The notes under the pieces: generated by a model
Told to the model about the DNA's origin: nothing
Seen by the model: only the letters and a program-made list of their open reading frames with translations
Databases searched by the model: none
In this document: positions 45,901 to 60,200 of the stretch, piece after piece
How the letters are laid out: each line of letters starts with the position of its first letter
Numbering within the stretch: the stretch's first letter is position 1
Translations under genes and position numbers: made by a program
Source: Luidia sarsii
Lineage: Eukaryota > Echinodermata > Asteroidea > Paxillosida > Luidiidae
Assembly (NCBI GenBank): GCA_949987565.1
Contig: OX465110.1
Location: 17,648,394-17,712,393, forward strand
Direction: 5' to 3'
Length of the DNA: 64,000 bases

Positions 45901-48900
45901 GCCACAACGACGTCCGAATTGTGCCAGGTTTTACTCTCTTGTACCCATAGTATACCCTTATCGATTTATTTCACAGAAATATATTGTTCCGATTGTTTTA
46001 GCAAGATTTTAAAATGATGCATTGTTAAAAAAAAACCGTATGGCGGTCATCGGTGCTGGAAAACCCCCGGCGCGAAGTGGTTAAACTCAATGCTCTGGGC
46101 GGGAGACTGTCTCCCTTGATGCCACATTCACGAGAGATGATGGCAGCAGAGTCCGTCTCACCTCGTCCACCTTGGCCTTGCTGTCCTGGCGGGAGGCGGC
46201 CAGCTCCGTCTCCCTCTTGTGCAGGGCCTCCTTCCTGGCATCCAGCTCCTGGTCCAGCGCCCGCACCGCCTTCCTGGCCTCGGACAGGCCGGACTCCGTC
46301 TGCCTCAGCTGCTCCTCAAACTTCAGCACCTTTTTTTTCCCCCCGAAGCAGGGGGGGGGGGGAAGACGGAAGATTCGGAGGCGGAATTTAGAAGGGAAGG
46401 GGGGTGGGGGTCATAGGCTACCTCCGTTGTAAAAACAAACAAAAAATCACTTCCATCGACATTTGGTGTCTGCTCTCCCATCATGAAATGGTGTTTCGTT
46501 CGGTTGAGCGAGGTGAATACAAACGAAACAATGTTCTCAATGGGAGATCACTCCGCAGTACGGAGGCACACAAGCGTAAATAGATCGGGGTAATAAAAGG
46601 GCAGCACTAAGCCATTTGCACACTGATCGGCATACAAAACCTATCTGCCTCTCTCAGCTCAACAATTAATACAGCAGTAATAATTTAATTTGTGTCACTG
46701 TGCAAAAAAAACAAAACACCAAAAAACAAAACAGACAAGGCCTGTCAGTGACAAACCCAATGTTGTAAATAGCACGAGTGAAGGTTATTGAGATCTAACC
46801 CTTAGCTGATAACGCTCCTCTAAGGATAACCAGGTCGAAACACTTGAGTTTACACTCGACGGTACTTTCAAGAACCACTTGGTGATACTTCTACAGTGTT
46901 GTCGCCCCAAAAACCTCACGCTTAATAGAGTTTAGCCTCCTCAGAATCCTTCAATTTCCAAGATAAGCTCGCTGGGCAGAGAAAAAAAACCCGGTCAACA
47001 AATGACGCTGTCCACCTCAGAGGAGAAAAGCACATTCTGGACTCTGATGAATATTCATGATGAATGGGGAAGTGCTCACAAGCATGCCATGAATATTAAT
47101 GAGAGATGAGGAGAACGGACAAGAACCGTTTCGTGCTTCTGGCTATTTTCCAAAGCCAATGAATGAATATTCATGAGGGAGAGAACGACTACTTCATGAC
47201 TATTTATAAGGAAAGAAAGGACACGCCTCTTTCTTTTGTTTTAAGATATAATCTAAACAACCTTATGAATATTCATCAATTGAGTAGTTTCTTTTTTGAG
47301 GGCGGCTCATGCATATTGATGAGGTAACTTTTGGGGGACACACCTCCGTCTTGTGCTTCTGGCTGTCGGTTGCCATGGTGAGCTGCTGTTGCTTGACAAC
47401 CCTCTCCGCCTCCTGCCGCTCCTTGTCGGCCTGGCCCAGCTGGCCCTGGACCTCCTGGAGGTCGGAGGTCAACTCCTCCTGCCGGCGCCGCAGGTCGTCG
47501 AGGTCGCGGTCCCTGCCAGCGAGGGCGCTCTCCAGTTGGCGGACGTTCGTCTGGAGCTGTGTGCTGACCTCGTCCCTCTCAATCACCTTTGCCAATGAAT
47601 TGTTTACAATTTGACTTTAAATGTCTGACTGCCACTCACGACCACGGTGAAGACTAGTTGACTATTTGAGAAGGCCACCATCTAAGGGCTGGATAGGTCA
47701 GATGGGAAGAGCGCTGGTATGCAAAGCTAGAGGTCTCGGGTTCAAGTCCCAGTCCAGTATAAGTTTTTTTTTGCCATTTATCAAAACAAGAGTTGCATGC
47801 AAAAAGTGGCAAACTGCTTACTGACTAAAATGACTAAAATGCAAATATCAAAAATTAGGAGAGATCAGAATGCAATCCTAGCAGGACCTAACTGAAAGGC
47901 GGACACGCAGGATTTGGCCTTTGAGGGAGGTCCCGCTAGGTTCAAAATGTCAGGCTGTTCTAATTCTTGGAAATCTTATTAAAACGGCTAAAGAGAGAAC
48001 TTTGATTGCACCAGGCTATGAGCCAGGAACCTCTGCCTAAAAAATAAACAGCGCTCGAACCAACTGAGCTATCCAGCTTTTGGGCGGGGGCCTTCCAAAC
48101 TGATTAATTATCTTTGTGGTTGGGACGCCGGTGAGAATCACTTAAAACCATGACAACCATTAACTGCTTAATCTCAATCTAAAAAGGATCACGCAACAAC
48201 CTTTGTTCATTGGTTCGTGGTGGGTTGTTTTTTTCCCCCTTACCTCTTCCAGCGTGTGCTGGTGCCCTTCTCTGTAAGCCTTGTAATTGGCCTGCAACTG
48301 GCTGGCTTGTTCCTGGTACCCTGCAGACTGTCAAAGAGAGAAAGCGATGGGGTGATGGGGGGAAAAGGCCAAACAAGATTTGAAGGCCATTTGTGACCCG
48401 GCACAGCGACATGAGGAATATCCCACCAAAACACTTTTCGAGTAAACAACGCCTGAAGTCAAAGTATCTTCTCAATTCGAAAAAAAAAAAATGTTTTGTT
48501 TGTTTTGTATTTTCGGAAAGTTAATGTATTGGAGGATATTATGTCCAAAGGATTTTTTCGAAATCCGTCTCTAAATGTTGAAAAAACGAGGATTTCGGGG
48601 GAGTGTTTGTGTGCTGTTTTCATGTAAATTATGTAAAGTTCCTGCCTTTTTGAATGGCCGCTTTCGAGGAGTTAGAATGGTGCTGCTATATTGTGTCTGG
48701 TATCAAATGAACGAGCGGAGTCCCCTTGTACTATTTACAACAAAGTTCACACGGAAATATGTTTGCTATCATTTGAAAGCTAATGGTATACTCTTTCACA
48801 TCATTAGAAAATCTCAAAATCTCAAAAGTGGGGGTTATTCATCATTATGCTGTGCCGGGTCACATTTCATAATGCTGACTTCTTATGGTGACAGACTCGA

Positions 48901-51900
48901 CTAGCTTCCCTATAAAAGTCAATTATCAAACTGAGATCCTCTTGGCATACCCGCAACACTGGAGTACTTTCCCATTGCGGCTAGCAAGCAGCCTTCTGCT
49001 GTTTGATCATGTCTATTCAATCTCAAAATTAGGACGGTACCCTGCGTTTGGACGGTGACCCATATCCCGTTGACAGTGCTTTTCACTAGTGGGTTTAAAA
49101 AAACAAAATCCAAATGCCCATAAAAATGGCTCCCCTGCTTTTAGCTGGTGACCCGACTCCAATTCTTTGATATCGTCTAGGCTACATGTCCGCTAACCGC
49201 TCCGTACCGGTTCACTTCCCAGTGCCAATGACAACCGCACGGGGGTTTCTGAAAAATGTGCCACTCGGTGTGCCAGTGAGTCAAACCTGGCACAATCGGA
49301 CGTCTGTGCAGCTTTTGTCGTGCCCCATATTGTTTTGTGGCTGGCTGAAAAAAGGGCTTTTATATTTCAAAACTTGAATGAAAATTGTGCCTGGGGTTGG
49401 AGTGCGCTGGCGCATGGCAACACCACTGGTAGTCAAACAGTAATGGTTTAAAGCCCCTAGACAACATTGGTAAGATAAAAAAAAAAAAAAAACCCAGAAA
49501 TGTTCACAGATTTACATGAAACTAAATACAGTTTGAAGATGGTTACAGTAGAAACCTCTCACTGAAATATTTCTGCCTAAAATGCTATATTTTTTGGAGA
49601 AAAGAGTAAAAGACATTATTTACGTCTTACCCCGAGATCAGAATGATTTTTCGGGAAACAATATGTTGAATGCGGTTTTTTTTTCTTCGGCCGGTGACCC
49701 ACCTCTCGCTGCCGGTCGCGCAGCGCCTCCGTCAGGCCGCGCACCTCCTCCTGGCCGGCGTCCAGCCGCTCCCGGAGCGAGGCCAGCTCGGCCCGGGCCT
49801 TGTCCAGCTCCTTAGCCTGGGTGTCCACCAGGCGCTCCGCCTTCTCGGCCAGGTCCGTCTTGTCCCTCAGGCTCAGCTCCAGCTCCGTCAGCGAGCGGCG
49901 CAGCCGGTCCGCCGTGCTGTCGCCCTCGCGGATCTGCGAAAATACAAAAAAAAAAGTTGCGACTTTTTTTTGGGGGGGGGGGGTCAGGGGCAGAGACGGA
50001 ATGCGAGCTGGCAAACGGAAGAATCCTCTACGGCATCTTTCCTTGCTTAAGTGGAAGGTTTGCGGCAACACCGTGTTAACTCTTTTGAGACCGAGTGTGG
50101 CTCTTGAAAGAGCCGGTAACTCAATGCTTCGGGTGGTGTGTACTCCGCTCGTCCTCAGGGGACTTGCTGTAGCCAATTTCAAGAAAAGTTGCGTAAGTTA
50201 CGCAACTTACAAACGTTGCATAAGTATTGCGCCACAAAGACTCTTTTCTAGCAATATTTAAGCAAAGGCTTTTTTATCTTTCCGGATCTTTGGTGCAAAG
50301 CCTTTGCTTAGGCCTACAAAGCCTTAAATGGCCCAGAAATAAGTATATTGTAAGCTGAGAACTTTCAGCTAGGTTAGCATCACTATTTTTTCTGCTAGCT
50401 GCGACAGATTCCATAAAGTATGAGATTCTGTTAGAAGCTCCCTTGAAGACTCAAGTTCATTCACATACGATGGCCTACATATCTGTACAATGTACATTGT
50501 AATTTAGCCCCTTAATTCTAAAGGCCCAATACAACTTTAGGAAGATCGGAAAACATTGATGTCCACAGACTTCCTTCTAATTTACTTAGTTTGTAGATGG
50601 TCATGACAGAATCCTTGTGTTGAAATCTTACGGTCTGGGATGCTGTACTTTTCGAGATATCTCTACTCAAACATCGACAGTTAGTTTATTACTTGCGAGT
50701 AATAAACTATTTTTAAAATTTAGTGGGCCTGACGTTTCGATCCTAGCAGGACCTTTCTCAAAGGCATCCTAGCAGGACCTTTCTTTCAGGCCAGGAAGGC
50801 CCGCGACGTTTTTTTTTTTACCTTTTTCTCAGATTTCCATTTGAGCTAAAACCTTCGCAGGATTTCTTTTTTGGAATGTTTAATGGCTTAACACACAAAC
50901 TGTGGCAATCTTTTGACCTTTACCGATGTTGTACAGCCGCCGATTTCAAGAAAAGTTGCGTAAATTACGCAACGTACAAATGCTGTGTAAGTCTTGTGTC
51001 ACAATGGTTTTTTTGTGCACTATTTAGTTTAAATTTAGTTTAAATTTTGCGCAAGTTACGCAACAAAATGTTGCGTACGTAACATTTGAAGTTTCGTGAA
51101 AACGGCTGCAGGGCCTTAAATGAGCATCAATGCGAGCGGGAAGTTCGGGGAATACTAAGAGAGGGAGGGGGGCGGGGTGCCAGACCTTGCTCTGGCACTC
51201 GGCCAGCTGTTTCTCCGTGGCCCTGGCGGTCAGCGCCGCGCTGGACTCGGCCCGCTGCAGCTGGTCCAGCGCCTGGCCGTAGCGGTCCTTGTAGCCGGCC
51301 AGCTCCGTCTCCAGCTCGCGCGCCGCGTACTCCGAGCGCTGGAGCCGGTCTTCCAGGCGGGCCAGGTCCTGCCTGCCGCGGGAGTACGCCTCCTCCTGCT
51401 GCTCCAGGCTGCGATTGGTCTGGGCAATCTGCCAACAGAGGGAGACGGGAAGAGGGGAGAAAGAGACATTGATAGAGAGAGAGAGAGAGATGGGAGCGAA
51501 AGATAGAGAGGGGAGAGAGATAGTGAAAGGGGTGAGAGATTGGCAGAGAGACAGAGAGGGATACAGAGAGAAAGACATAGAGAGCAAGAGGGGAGAGAGA
51601 AATAGACGGAGAGACAGAGAGAAGGCACAGAGAGATACACAAAGAGACAGAGATAGAGAAGAGACCAGCCCACTCCCCCTTCAGCAAATCAATCGATCAA
51701 TCGATCATTCCGAGTCCGCCCGCACCTTGTCCAGGGCGTCCCTGTGCTGTTGCTGCGCCCGCTCCAGGTCGGCGCTCAGCCGGTCGGCCGAGGCCTTGTG
51801 CCGGAGGCCCTGCGACTCCATCGCGTCCCGCTGGCCCTGGGCTTCCTCCAGGGACTGGGTCAGGGCGGCCAGCCTTCCGCTCAGGCTGCGGGTCTCGTCG

Positions 51901-54052
51901 GCGTGCTGCTGCTTGGCCGACTGGAGGGACGTCTGGTGCTGGCCGATCTCGGAGAGGTGCGACTGGTTCTGGATTTGTGGATGTGATGGTGGGAGGGTGG
52001 GGGGGGGGGGGGAGTAGGAAAAGTGGAGTTTACTGGTGATGTTTAGATTTTATAAATGGTTGGTCTATTGAGTTTTGAGAAGGTTTTAGTGATAGTTTAG
52101 GTTGGTAGTGATGGGTTAGGATGGGTTGGGATGGGTTGGGTTGGGTTGGGTTGGGTTCAGTTGGGTTTAGTTAGGTTGGGTTCGGTTGAGTTGGGTTGGG
52201 TTGGGCTGGGTTGGTTTGGCTTTAGTTGGGTTGGGATGGGTTGGGTTGGGTTGGATTTGGTTGGTTGGTTGAGTTGGGTTGGGTTGGTTTGGATTGGGTT
52301 TGGTTTGGGTTTGGTTTGGTTTTGTTGGGTTGGATTGGGTTGGGTTGAGTTGGGTTGGGCTGGGTTGGGTTGGGTTGGGCTGGGCTGGGCTGGGTTGGGT
52401 TGGGATGGGTTGGGTTGGGTTGGGTTGGGTTGGGTTGGGTTGGGTTGGGTTGGGTTGGGTTGGGTTTGGGTTTGGCTAGGTTGGGTTGGGTTGGATTGGG
52501 TTGGGTTGGGTTGGGTTTTGTTGGATTGGGTTGGATTGGGCTGGGTTGGGATGGTTTGGGGCTGTGGTTGTTCAGGGTTGATATTGGATACTATTGGAAG
52601 GGTTGAATTTGAAGTTATGCTAGGTGGCAATGGGTGGAACTGGGCTGGGCTGGGCTGGGCTGGGATTAGATAAAGATATGTCAGGGTCAGCTTAGGTTAG
52701 CTGTGACTCACCTCCATTCTGGCCGCCTGGTTCTGCTCCTGCAACTGCTGGATAAACTTCTCATCGGACGCCATCTGACAGAAAAAAGGTTGTCAATATG
52801 GCCACACAGCAAATGCATCAATGCAAGATATTGACAATGCCAACATTAGAACTGATACTCACAGAGGTTCAGTTCCGAATGGAACCAAAAATGTCTTCAA
52901 CAGGGACTATCTGAAGAAGGGTATACAAAAAGCCACAATCGAAACAGAACTCAAGCCATCAAAATGGTAGAAAAAGAAGAAACCTAGTCAGAAAGGAAAT
53001 ACTCCGTTTCCATTTTGAAAATCCTTTTATTTTTTTACCTTTCTTTCCCTCTGCGCAAGGTCGTCGCGGAGGTCGCGGAGCTCCCCTTGGAGGCTTTTGA
53101 CCTTTGACCTGGCCTCCTGCAAGTTCTCCTCCACGCCGGCAAGCTGCACAAATGGGACCGACAAGTCTGAATGAGGGGACCTTTGTGACAACGTGATTTG
53201 CTGTTTTGAGATTTTGTCCAATCGGCATACGTCCCATGACCTACGACCTCCGTGACCACTCACCTCCTTTAGTGACCTCGTGAAAAGTTGCTTCCTATAT
53301 TTTTCAGTCAGTCTTGAACACTTGGCTTCCTACTTAGCTTCCTACGACCCATGACATATGACCCATGACCTACGACCAGGGATATAAGTGACCAACAGTC
53401 ATTTCCTGAAAGTCACTGAAGGCCAATAAATTGTGCGACTGTGATTGAGCGCTTATGCGACCAAGAGATGCAACTGCGAGTGAGCGCTTACGCGACCGAG
53501 AGATTCACGGCAGGGGTGCAGGCGCCCTTCAGATTTTAGGGATTTAGCGGATAACTATGAGGAGTTTGAGATACCTGTTTGACATAAAATTATCTAAAAA
53601 AAAAAAAAAAAAATCAAGCCATTTTCCGGAAGAAATTTCCGGAAGTCTTACATCCCTGTATGACCTTCGACCTACGACCCGCTCACCTCCTCCAGTGCCC
53701 CCTGGTACTGTTGCTGGGCCGTGTCTAGGTCGGCCTGCAGGCGCAGCGCCGCCTGGTCCCTCAGCCCCACCTCCCGCTGGCAGGTCCGGTGCTTCTCCCC
53801 AACCACGGCCAGGTCCAGCTCCTGCTGTTGCGCCCTCTCGGCCAGCCGCAGCAGCTCGGTGGCGTCGTGCTCCGCCTGCTGCTGCAGCTTGGCACTCTCC
53901 GCCCGCACCCGGTCCAGGAGGTCCTCCAGCTTCATCACCTGCCGACGGGCCGAGGAGGAAGAGGAGGAGCAGGAGGTGGAGGAAGAGGAGGAAGAGGAGG
54001 GAGGAAGAGGAAGGGGAGGAAGAGGAGGAAGAGGAGAAAGAGAAGGAAGAGA

Positions 54053-54092
<40 letters not shown>

Positions 54093-54204
54093 GGAGGAAG
54101 AGGAGGAGGAAGACGAGGAGGTAGAGGAGGAAGAGGAGGAAAAGGAGGAAGAGGAGGAAGAGGAGGAAGAGGAGGAAGAGGAGGAGGAAGAGGAGGAGGA
54201 AGAG

Positions 54205-54242
<38 letters not shown>

Positions 54243-54263
54243 AGAGGAGGAAGAGGAGGAAGG

Positions 54264-54296
<33 letters not shown>

Positions 54297-57200
54297 GGAA
54301 GAGGAGGAAGAGGAGGAGGAAGAGGAGGAAGAGGAGGAAGAGGAGGAAGAGGAGAAAGAGGAGAAAGAGGAGGAAGATGAGGAAAGAGGAGGGGTGGGGA
54401 AGAGGAGGAGGAGGAGAAAGAGCAGGAAGGGGAGGAAAGAGGAGGGGCGGAGGAAGAGGAGGAGGAGAAAGAGCAGGAAGGGGAGGAAAGAGGAGGGGCG
54501 GAGGAAGAGGAGGAGGAGGAGGAAAGATAAAGAGGAGGGGAATGAGTGGAGGGGAAGGAGGGCAGGGGGATTAGAAGAAGGATGCAGAGGATGAGAAGGA
54601 AGAAGAGGAAAGAGGAGGAGGGTGGTACAAAGCGGTTTAACTCAGTCAAAACGATATCAAATAATTGGAGGCAGGTCGTCAGGGAAACCATCGTTATGGC
54701 CGTTGGAATCTGGTTAATGCAATGGTGAAAAACATGCAACAGATTATAACTTAGCTAAACCCTGCTTGGCAGTCATGGGCACAGAAAAGTGGCCCGATGC
54801 GAAATGGACAATTCTGTTGGGAGTGACTGCGGCCGTCAGCCACCTGAGAGTGATTCTTCGGGGAGGGGAGGGGAGAGCAGTCACTCACCTCGTCGTAGCA
54901 GGCCGTGTACTGCTGCTGCGACTCCACCAGCTCCTCCCGAGTCTGGCCCAGGCTCTCGTCCCGCCGCGCCAACTGTCAAAGACAAACCGAGGGGGGTCAC
55001 TGAATTGTGGGTCAGCACAGATGAGTCAGGGTTCTAGACCACAAAGGTCACTAAGCAAGCCTCGCGCTTAAAGTTTTTTTTTACTAGCCTGCCGGGCTAG
55101 TAAATTGAGTTTTTTGCTAACCCACAGCAAGTTTTACTTGCCCTGTATAATTGATATTGAATTTAACACAAGGTTATGAGGTAAAGTAAAACAAATTTTT
55201 AGTTTCTACTTCCTCATCCCTGCCTGCAATGTTTTTTGCTGCCACACCGCTGTCTACTTTTTACTAGTCTACCGGGATAGCAAAGTGGGTCATTTTACTA
55301 GCTCACAGCTGTTTTTACTAGACAATGACCGTGCTAAGGTCAAGCCCTGCTAAGCTTACTCCCTCCCACCCACACACACACACACACACACGCAAAGACA
55401 ATAGTTTATGGTCCTACGACTACATTCATTTCAGAATGCAATTTTATTTCAGAATGCAATTTTCCCTCAAAGCTATTATTGTGACATCCAAGGAAAGGTG
55501 TCAATGGATACGTTCCAGGGAGGTTCTACTCTTCTTTGAGTGACACACACCCTGCAGTCGATTTCACCAAACTTACGATCAATGGCAAGACAAATAAGAT
55601 TCAAAGGTTTGCATGGTGAGAATAGCAGGATTAATAGGTTTGTGGTGACACCATGTAAATTTTCTTAATTGTGAGTAAGTGTGGTTCTGAACAGTCTCCT
55701 GAAGACGAACGGAGTACACTGTTTGAAACGTCGAGTTCCTCCGGTTCTTTTCAGAACCACACTTAAGGCCACAGCACATGAGAGATATCTGCTGAGCAAA
55801 AATTATCTCGAGGTCGTTAGCTCAGCACATAGCTCTCGTGGGCGCTGAACTTTTAGTGAGATTTCTGCCTAAAGAGGCCGTGAAACCAATATCTCTCCTG
55901 TTTTATTTTTTTCGCCTCTCGTGGATGAAAACTCATCGTGTGCGGCGATTTGAGCTACAGGTACGTGCTGAGCAAAAATAGTATTTTTGGAAGCCATCAC
56001 GTGAACAGAGCGTGCGCTTTTATTGGCCAGTTGTTATTTTTTGCTCAGCACGTAGCTCAAGTCGGCGCACACGATGAGTTTTCATCCACGAGAGGCGAAA
56101 AAAATCAAACAGGATGGATATTGGTCTCACGGCCTCTTGAGGCGGAAATCTCACCAAAAGTTCAGCACACACGGTGAGCTCCGTGCTGAGCTAATGACCT
56201 TGAGAGAATTTTTTGCTCAGCAGATAGCTCTCAAGTGCAGCGGCCTTTACTCACAAAAGAGAATCTACATGGTGTCACCGCAAACCGATGGCAAGACGAT
56301 GAGCGATGCACACAACTTATGATGGGTTACTCATCATAAGCTGAGTTGAGATGCATCGTAAGGCTCTGTGAAATCCACGCCCGGATGTGGATGTGGATAT
56401 TGTGACTTGTGTGGGGCAGAAAGTCATTCAATGAGGGCTTGCCCTCCACAATGTGCACTTAGCGCTGTATATTCAAATGCGAGCATGGCTCCTGATTTGC
56501 ACACGTGAGCACACGGTGCTAACTGGACAGACTTTGCAGAATTCCCTCCAAAATTAATTTCTCACAGCCTGTAAACAGGCATTCCGACACCACAACAAAT
56601 CAACGACGAAATTTTCACGAGGAACATGAGACAGTGTAGAGTGAAATCTGAAAAACGACGAACGAGAGAAAATGGCAAAAATCAAAATAGAAACGCTTGC
56701 AGGTGGGATACAAGGATGAATTGTCAAGGAAATTATTGGCAAAAGCCAAGTGGTTAAATGTAAAAAACAACCAACCAAAATAAACAAAAAACAAACAAAC
56801 ATTAAACTGCAAATCAAAACGAAACTAAAAAAAAAAAAAAAAAAAACCTGACAAAACAAAACAAACAAAAGAAAAAATAAAGGAACAAACATACCCCACA
56901 TAGGGGACAAACAAACAAACAATTGTAAAACAGATACTGAGCAACTGAGAGGATACACATTTCTTAATTCAAAATACAATGCATTTTTATTCAGGTGCAA
57001 AATCAAGGTAATACGGATTCAGACATGAGCTTTGATTTCATTTGTGAATACATTTCATTAATACATTACATTGTAAATACAACAGAGTCCATAAACTTAT
57101 ATGCTCTTGTCCTGTACAAACCAATGAAGACTGTCAGTTCGACGTAGAGGTAGTGATCAATCTGTCCTTAATTTGTATGAATATTGCAAAAATTAATTAC

Positions 57201-60200
57201 CTAATGCATCTGAATTGCATACTGGAAGAGTAACCTTTCCATAAGATTATTGATAGATTTGACATTTGTTTATCCAAACCGCAAAAGTAAATGAACCAAG
57301 CCGAAAAAAAAGGGAGAAGTAGCCATGTACCTGTATCACATTTTCTGTGATTAACCCATATCTGCCGAGTTACGGGATTTCCCGTAGGAAGCAGAAAAGC
57401 AACAAACACTGAACGACGTGAAATTCCGTGCTCTATTTTTAGGTTTGTGACAATGATGGTGTTATCCCATTCACTGTTCTGTTGAATATGGTTTATGATA
57501 TTTTAGATTTTCTTGTATCATACTAAAGTAAATTTCATACTCTTTCCATTGTATTATAGTTTGTTTGGGTTTTATGTTTTGGAAAAGCTGCCATTGACAA
57601 TTTTCTCTTGTAAGGCATGTTATTTTTATATTTTTTATTATTGTGATATGGGCTTATAGGCAGGAACACTGATTATGTGCTGTGACCAGTCAGGCAGATA
57701 TGGGTTAAATTGTTACACATGCAATAAAAGATGTGGATAAGATTTGAAGGTTTGTACGGATTGCAAGTGCAGAGTGAAAGGTTTGCGGTGGAAGGTTTGT
57801 GCATAGATCATCTCTTTTGAGACGGAGTGTGGCTCTGAAAAGAGCCGGTCACTAAACGTTTTGGGCCGTGTGTACTCTGCCCGTCGTTTGGAGACCCTCT
57901 CCTGAGGACAGTCAGAGCACACCCTGCCCTAAACATTGAGTTACCGGCTCTTTTCAGAGTCACACTCTGTCTCTAAAGAAATGATTTACATAGTGTTTCC
58001 GCAAACCTTCCACTCTGTACTTGCAATCCGTACAAACCTTCAAATTTTATCCGCATCTTTTTTTTGCATGTGAAACATTCATCACCGAAAATGAGACACA
58101 GTACATGGCTTCATGCCACTTCTCACTTTTTCGGCTTGGTTATTTACTTAAATGGCTCTTTGGAGAACAAACTGAATGTAAAACCTATCCATACCAATAC
58201 ATGGTGTCACTGCAAACCTTCCACCTTATCAATTAGATTTTAATGTTTGCATTCATTTATTGATTGTAACATCAATTTTTGAAGAACCATAAAATTGTCT
58301 CTCACTGAGGGAAAACTTATTTATTCTGAAAGCATTTTTTGCTTGAATAGCAATTTTTTTTTGTTTTCAGAGCGGAATCTCATTTTATCCCACTGGAAAA
58401 TGTGGTGCTCTTGTTCAAATTGTTGCATAAATATGAAAAAATTACCTAAACAATTCTTTGAAACTACCCATCGCATTCCAAAACTTACAAGGAAAAAAGT
58501 CCCCGGGCGAGTGACCATTAAGTGCATAGGAGACTCAATTACATAAACACTTGTGCATGTTCAACTTGTCATTTGCATATGTGCATAAATGCATTAAGTC
58601 GTTTCAAAATGAGTTAAGCATCAACATCTTTCTAACCGCGGATTAAGTTGAGGAATGTGCACCTTATATTAAGTGGAAAGATAAGGTGAATACTCTTTAA
58701 GTCAATAAGATCACATTTTTGTTCTCTCCTCTTGCAAGTACTGAGTATGTGAAATAGGCAAAATACTTTTTGAAGTAAAAACAAACCTTCCCAATTTTTT
58801 TCAAAATGTCAATTTTTCAATTTTGTTTCTGATTTTTTTTTCATTTTTAATTTTTTTTCAAATTTTCAGATTTTTTTATTTTTCACATTTTCAATTTTTC
58901 ACATTTTCAATTTTTCATATTTTCAATTTTTCATATTTTCAATTTTTCAATTTAAAAAATCGGCCCATAGCTTGAAATGGTATTGTTGGTGGCGATGCCA
59001 ATATAATGTGACACTTAATGTTCAATATTGATATGCTAACTGTTTGGTCAAACACATTAAACTCTCCTTTTAAAAATGACAACGAGGAATTAGCAGAAAC
59101 AGAGATACATGTACTTGACTATGTGGTCAGTCAAAGGTCAACGTCCTACTGTTGGTTTGTTTATTAAAAAAAATTAGGAGGCCCCAACGAAACGATCCTA
59201 GCAGGACCTTCCTTTAAATTATATGTCATGCGTTTTTTTTGTTCGTTAAAAGGTCTGAGGTCAATTCAAAGTCAGGGGCTGATGGAATGAAAGTAAATAT
59301 GAACGACTTATCAACGAGACTATAACGTCGAAATAAATACTTACAGGCAGACATGTTACTTTTATGTGCATAGTTACAGTGAAGGCTTAATTGCATGCAG
59401 ACTTCGGCGTAAAAATTCGGACACAATATTTGTTCTCTCCGAACAGTGTCACCGTTACTATGATGACCACTGGGTTTGCATAATTCTGAGATTCACAGCT
59501 AGGGGTTTTCAGATGCCGGTAGAAATCGATGACCCTATCAATCAATCTTTGATACGATTCACAAAGGGTGAGGACGGTACAGACCTTTTTCACCCACGTG
59601 ACCGAACCTCGTAAAAACAAAAACACTGCCGCCACGTTGGACCGCTTTCTATGGAAAGAGTAGGCACTAGGCACAACCATAGGGTACAACTGATGTCCAC
59701 ACTGTGCGCTGCCATTGTAAGGCAGCTCCGCATGAAGTCACGTGCAAAAGGTCTAGATACTGATGGTAGATTTTAAATGGTTTTGACGTTTACTATTGGA
59801 CAATACGACACACAACGTTCCAGTTGTTCTGAGGAGCTCAGCTGATAGCTCCTCTCATGTGCATGAATTACAAAACTGGGTGCAACATCTACGAGGTACG
59901 AGCGAGTGCAGTGAAGCGTGCAATGACTGTCTCCTGTCATCTTGATTATTATGATCGCTTAATGTTTCTCATACGGCATGCTTCCACATACATGTACACT
60001 TTAGGGTAATATCAACAGCACAAGTACGTATACGTGTACGTTCTTAGCTCAGTGGTTACAGGCGGGAGGGTAGGAGCTCACAGTGCAAACACAATGCCCA
60101 AAGTTCCTCTCCAAAAGGAAATCTAATTCAATGAGGTTTTGCCCTGCTCGACGTAATAAACACCGAATGCTCAGTGCTTCGCCTGATACCTAATGAACAA

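Noticed and set aside
53672..54739. Long poly-Pro/Leu (minus) and poly-Glu (plus) open frames.
   Set aside because: They follow the GGA/GAA tract. The true coding part is only exon 53687-53938, with its acceptor at the edge of the tract.
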